Part shown: positions 63,161 through 64,000 of the stretch, one piece after another
Layout of the letters: every line of letters starts with the position of its first letter
Position numbering within the stretch: position 1 is the stretch's first letter
The notes under the pieces: model-generated
The model's database searches: none
What the model saw: only the letters and a program-made list of their open reading frames with translations
What the model was told of the DNA's origin: nothing
Assembly (NCBI GenBank): GCA_023429135.1
Contig: JAEYWD010000118.1
Location: forward strand, 1 to 64,000
Direction of reading: 5' to 3'
Source of the DNA: Bacteroidota bacterium
GTDB taxonomy: Bacteria; Bacteroidota; Bacteroidia; Bacteroidales; JAAUTT01
Length of the DNA: 64,000 nucleotides
Program-made: the position numbers and the translations under genes

Positions 63161-64000
63161 TTAGTAACCTTGATTTTGTTTTAAATTCTTGCTTGTTGAA
63201 ATTTCATTGTATGGAATGGGCCAAACATGGTTAATTGCAGGGTCGAAGGTGCGTGTACTCCATATCTGGATTGTATCTACCTGTGCAGCCGAAACCACCT
63301 TTAAACCGTGAAGTTCTTTGGCATATGCCTGCTGAGCATCGCCCCACCGAACAAGGTCGAAGTGACGGTTACTGTGTTCGCCGGCCAGTTCGCATCTCCT
63401 TTCGTGCTTGAGATCGTCTTTTGTTGCATTTGTTTTGGGAGAAAGACCAGCTCTTTCACGAACTTCATTCAACGGACCATCTCCGTTCTGGCCCTGCCAA
63501 ATCAAAGCTTCAGCTTTCCATAGCAGAACTTCGGCATAGCGTATCATCGGGATATTTAACCGTGTTGTCATATTATCACCATTGGGGTTTACATATTTGC
63601 CAATGGCATCATTGTAAGTAAATGGTTCCAGAAATTTATTGAACATCATCCCCGAAAAAGATGCGTTGGCTTTGTCGAACCCGTATTTCCATTTCTGGCC
63701 AAGGAATTTGATGGAATCTCCCGGCATAAGAACCGTAACTTTTCTGCGTGTATCGCCTTTTTCGAATTCTTTGGCAAGTTCGAGTGTAGGCATAAAATAC
63801 CCCCAGCCATTGTAAAGGCCCCAACCTTTATTATCAATTATAACACCTGGGAATTTGGACCCGTCCTTTTCGCTGCTTGTCCACGACCAGATGTATTCTT
63901 TGCTCCAGTTATTTTCCATTTTAAAAACATCGGCGTAGTTTGTGAGCAGACCATGTTTTTTGCTGGTAATCACTTTATCAGTATATTCAACAACCTTGCT
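63161..64000 (-). CDS. RagB/SusD family outer-membrane nutrient-binding lipoprotein, C-terminal part
   Basis: 279 residues of an open frame that continues past the right edge; a complete SusD is about 500-600 residues, so the lipoprotein signal and TPR half are outside the window. The SusD C-terminal signatures are present: MIRYAEVLLWKAEALIWQG, HERRCELAGEHSNRHFDLVRWGD (in part) and the end HVWPIPYNEISTSKNLKQNQGY (in part). SusD proteins bind glycans or other nutrients with a SusC TonB-dependent porin, whose gene should lie to the right. The ligand is unknown; the phosphatase gene downstream suggests a phosphorylated substrate. Confidence 0.93.
   Translation of the reverse strand, partial: SKVVEYTDKVITSKKHGLLTNYADVFKMENNWSKEYIWSWTSSEKDGSKFPGVIIDNKGWGLYNGWGYFMPTLELAKEFEKGDTRRKVTVLMPGDSIKFLGQKWKYGFDKANASFSGMMFNKFLEPFTYNDAIGKYVNPNGDNMTTRLNIPMIRYAEVLLWKAEALIWQGQNGDGPLNEVRERAGLSPKTNATKDDLKHERRCELAGEHSNRHFDLVRWGDAQQAYAKELHGLKVVSAAQVDTIQIWSTRTFDPAINHVWPIPYNEISTSKNLKQNQGY

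Noticed and set aside
1..64000. Prophage, plasmid or integrative element
   Set aside because: No integrase, transposase, capsid, relaxase or replication genes and no tRNA-attachment sites were seen; the gene content is housekeeping and envelope.

Overview
The window is chromosomal DNA of a Gram-negative member of the phylum Bacteroidota, most like Bacteroidales/Marinilabiliales in content; I do not resolve it further. The evidence is lipid A synthesis (lpxB), a SusD-type nutrient-binding protein, a protein with a type B type-IX-secretion sorting domain, a PorE-like OmpA protein, a MurF-alanine racemase fusion, and Bacteroidota promoters (TTTG, about 20 nt, TAnnTTTG) without strong Shine-Dalgarno sites. 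No rRNA, tRNA, CRISPR array, transposase, phage or plasmid gene was seen. Coding density is high and most genes are housekeeping or envelope genes.

Layout. 1-7.7 kb: 3' part-missing SRP RNA, DUF4199 membrane protein, GT2 transferase, Tat-exported Gfo/Idh/MocA oxidoreductase, a secreted HExxH protein, then a GT9-GT4-MFS run. 7.8-17 kb (minus): purA, fur, relA/spoT, a fibronectin-III protein, an M16 peptidase pair and a Crp/Fnr regulator. 17-24.7 kb: stand-alone receiver, glyA, an esterase, a ZIP transporter facing an ECF sigma / anti-sigma / Spy-like operon, nudC and an alpha/beta hydrolase. 24.7-31.4 kb (minus): DUF2851, pyrF, prfA, purM, PorE-like OmpA protein. 31.6-38.7 kb: a six-gene amino-sugar operon. 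38.8-43.7 kb (minus): GT2-GT4 fusion, murF-alr, tdk. 43.9-51.2 kb: Bacteroidota-specific protein, M28 peptidase, rsmI, then small poorly characterised genes and an SDR. 51.3-56.8 kb: a LytTR two-component operon, lpxB, a SpoIID-like protein, a stand-alone receiver. 57.1-60.4 kb: ahpF, ahpC and divergent oxyR. 60.4-64 kb: small membrane proteins, a phosphodiesterase-like/alkaline phosphatase fusion and the C-terminal part of a SusD protein running off the right edge.

How the genes work together. The best candidate for a coherent, under-described system is 31.6-38.7 kb: a HAD phosphatase, a ROK repressor, a NagB-type deaminase fused to a PIG-L-type deacetylase, a ROK sugar kinase, a DUF1080 lipoprotein and a NagX/HGSNAT-like membrane protein. 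They sit behind one strong promoter overlapped by a perfect 9-5-9 palindrome, the likely repressor operator. Two other regulatory circuits can be read from the DNA: a 12-12-12 palindrome over the ahpC -33 box facing oxyR, and 14-bp direct repeats 21 bp apart just upstream of the -33 box of the LytTR operon. A family of roughly 90-150 bp inverted-repeat elements, often with GGCTGTNTGAAA-like ends, lies at gene 3' ends; two copies about 31 kb apart are near-identical and in opposite orientation.
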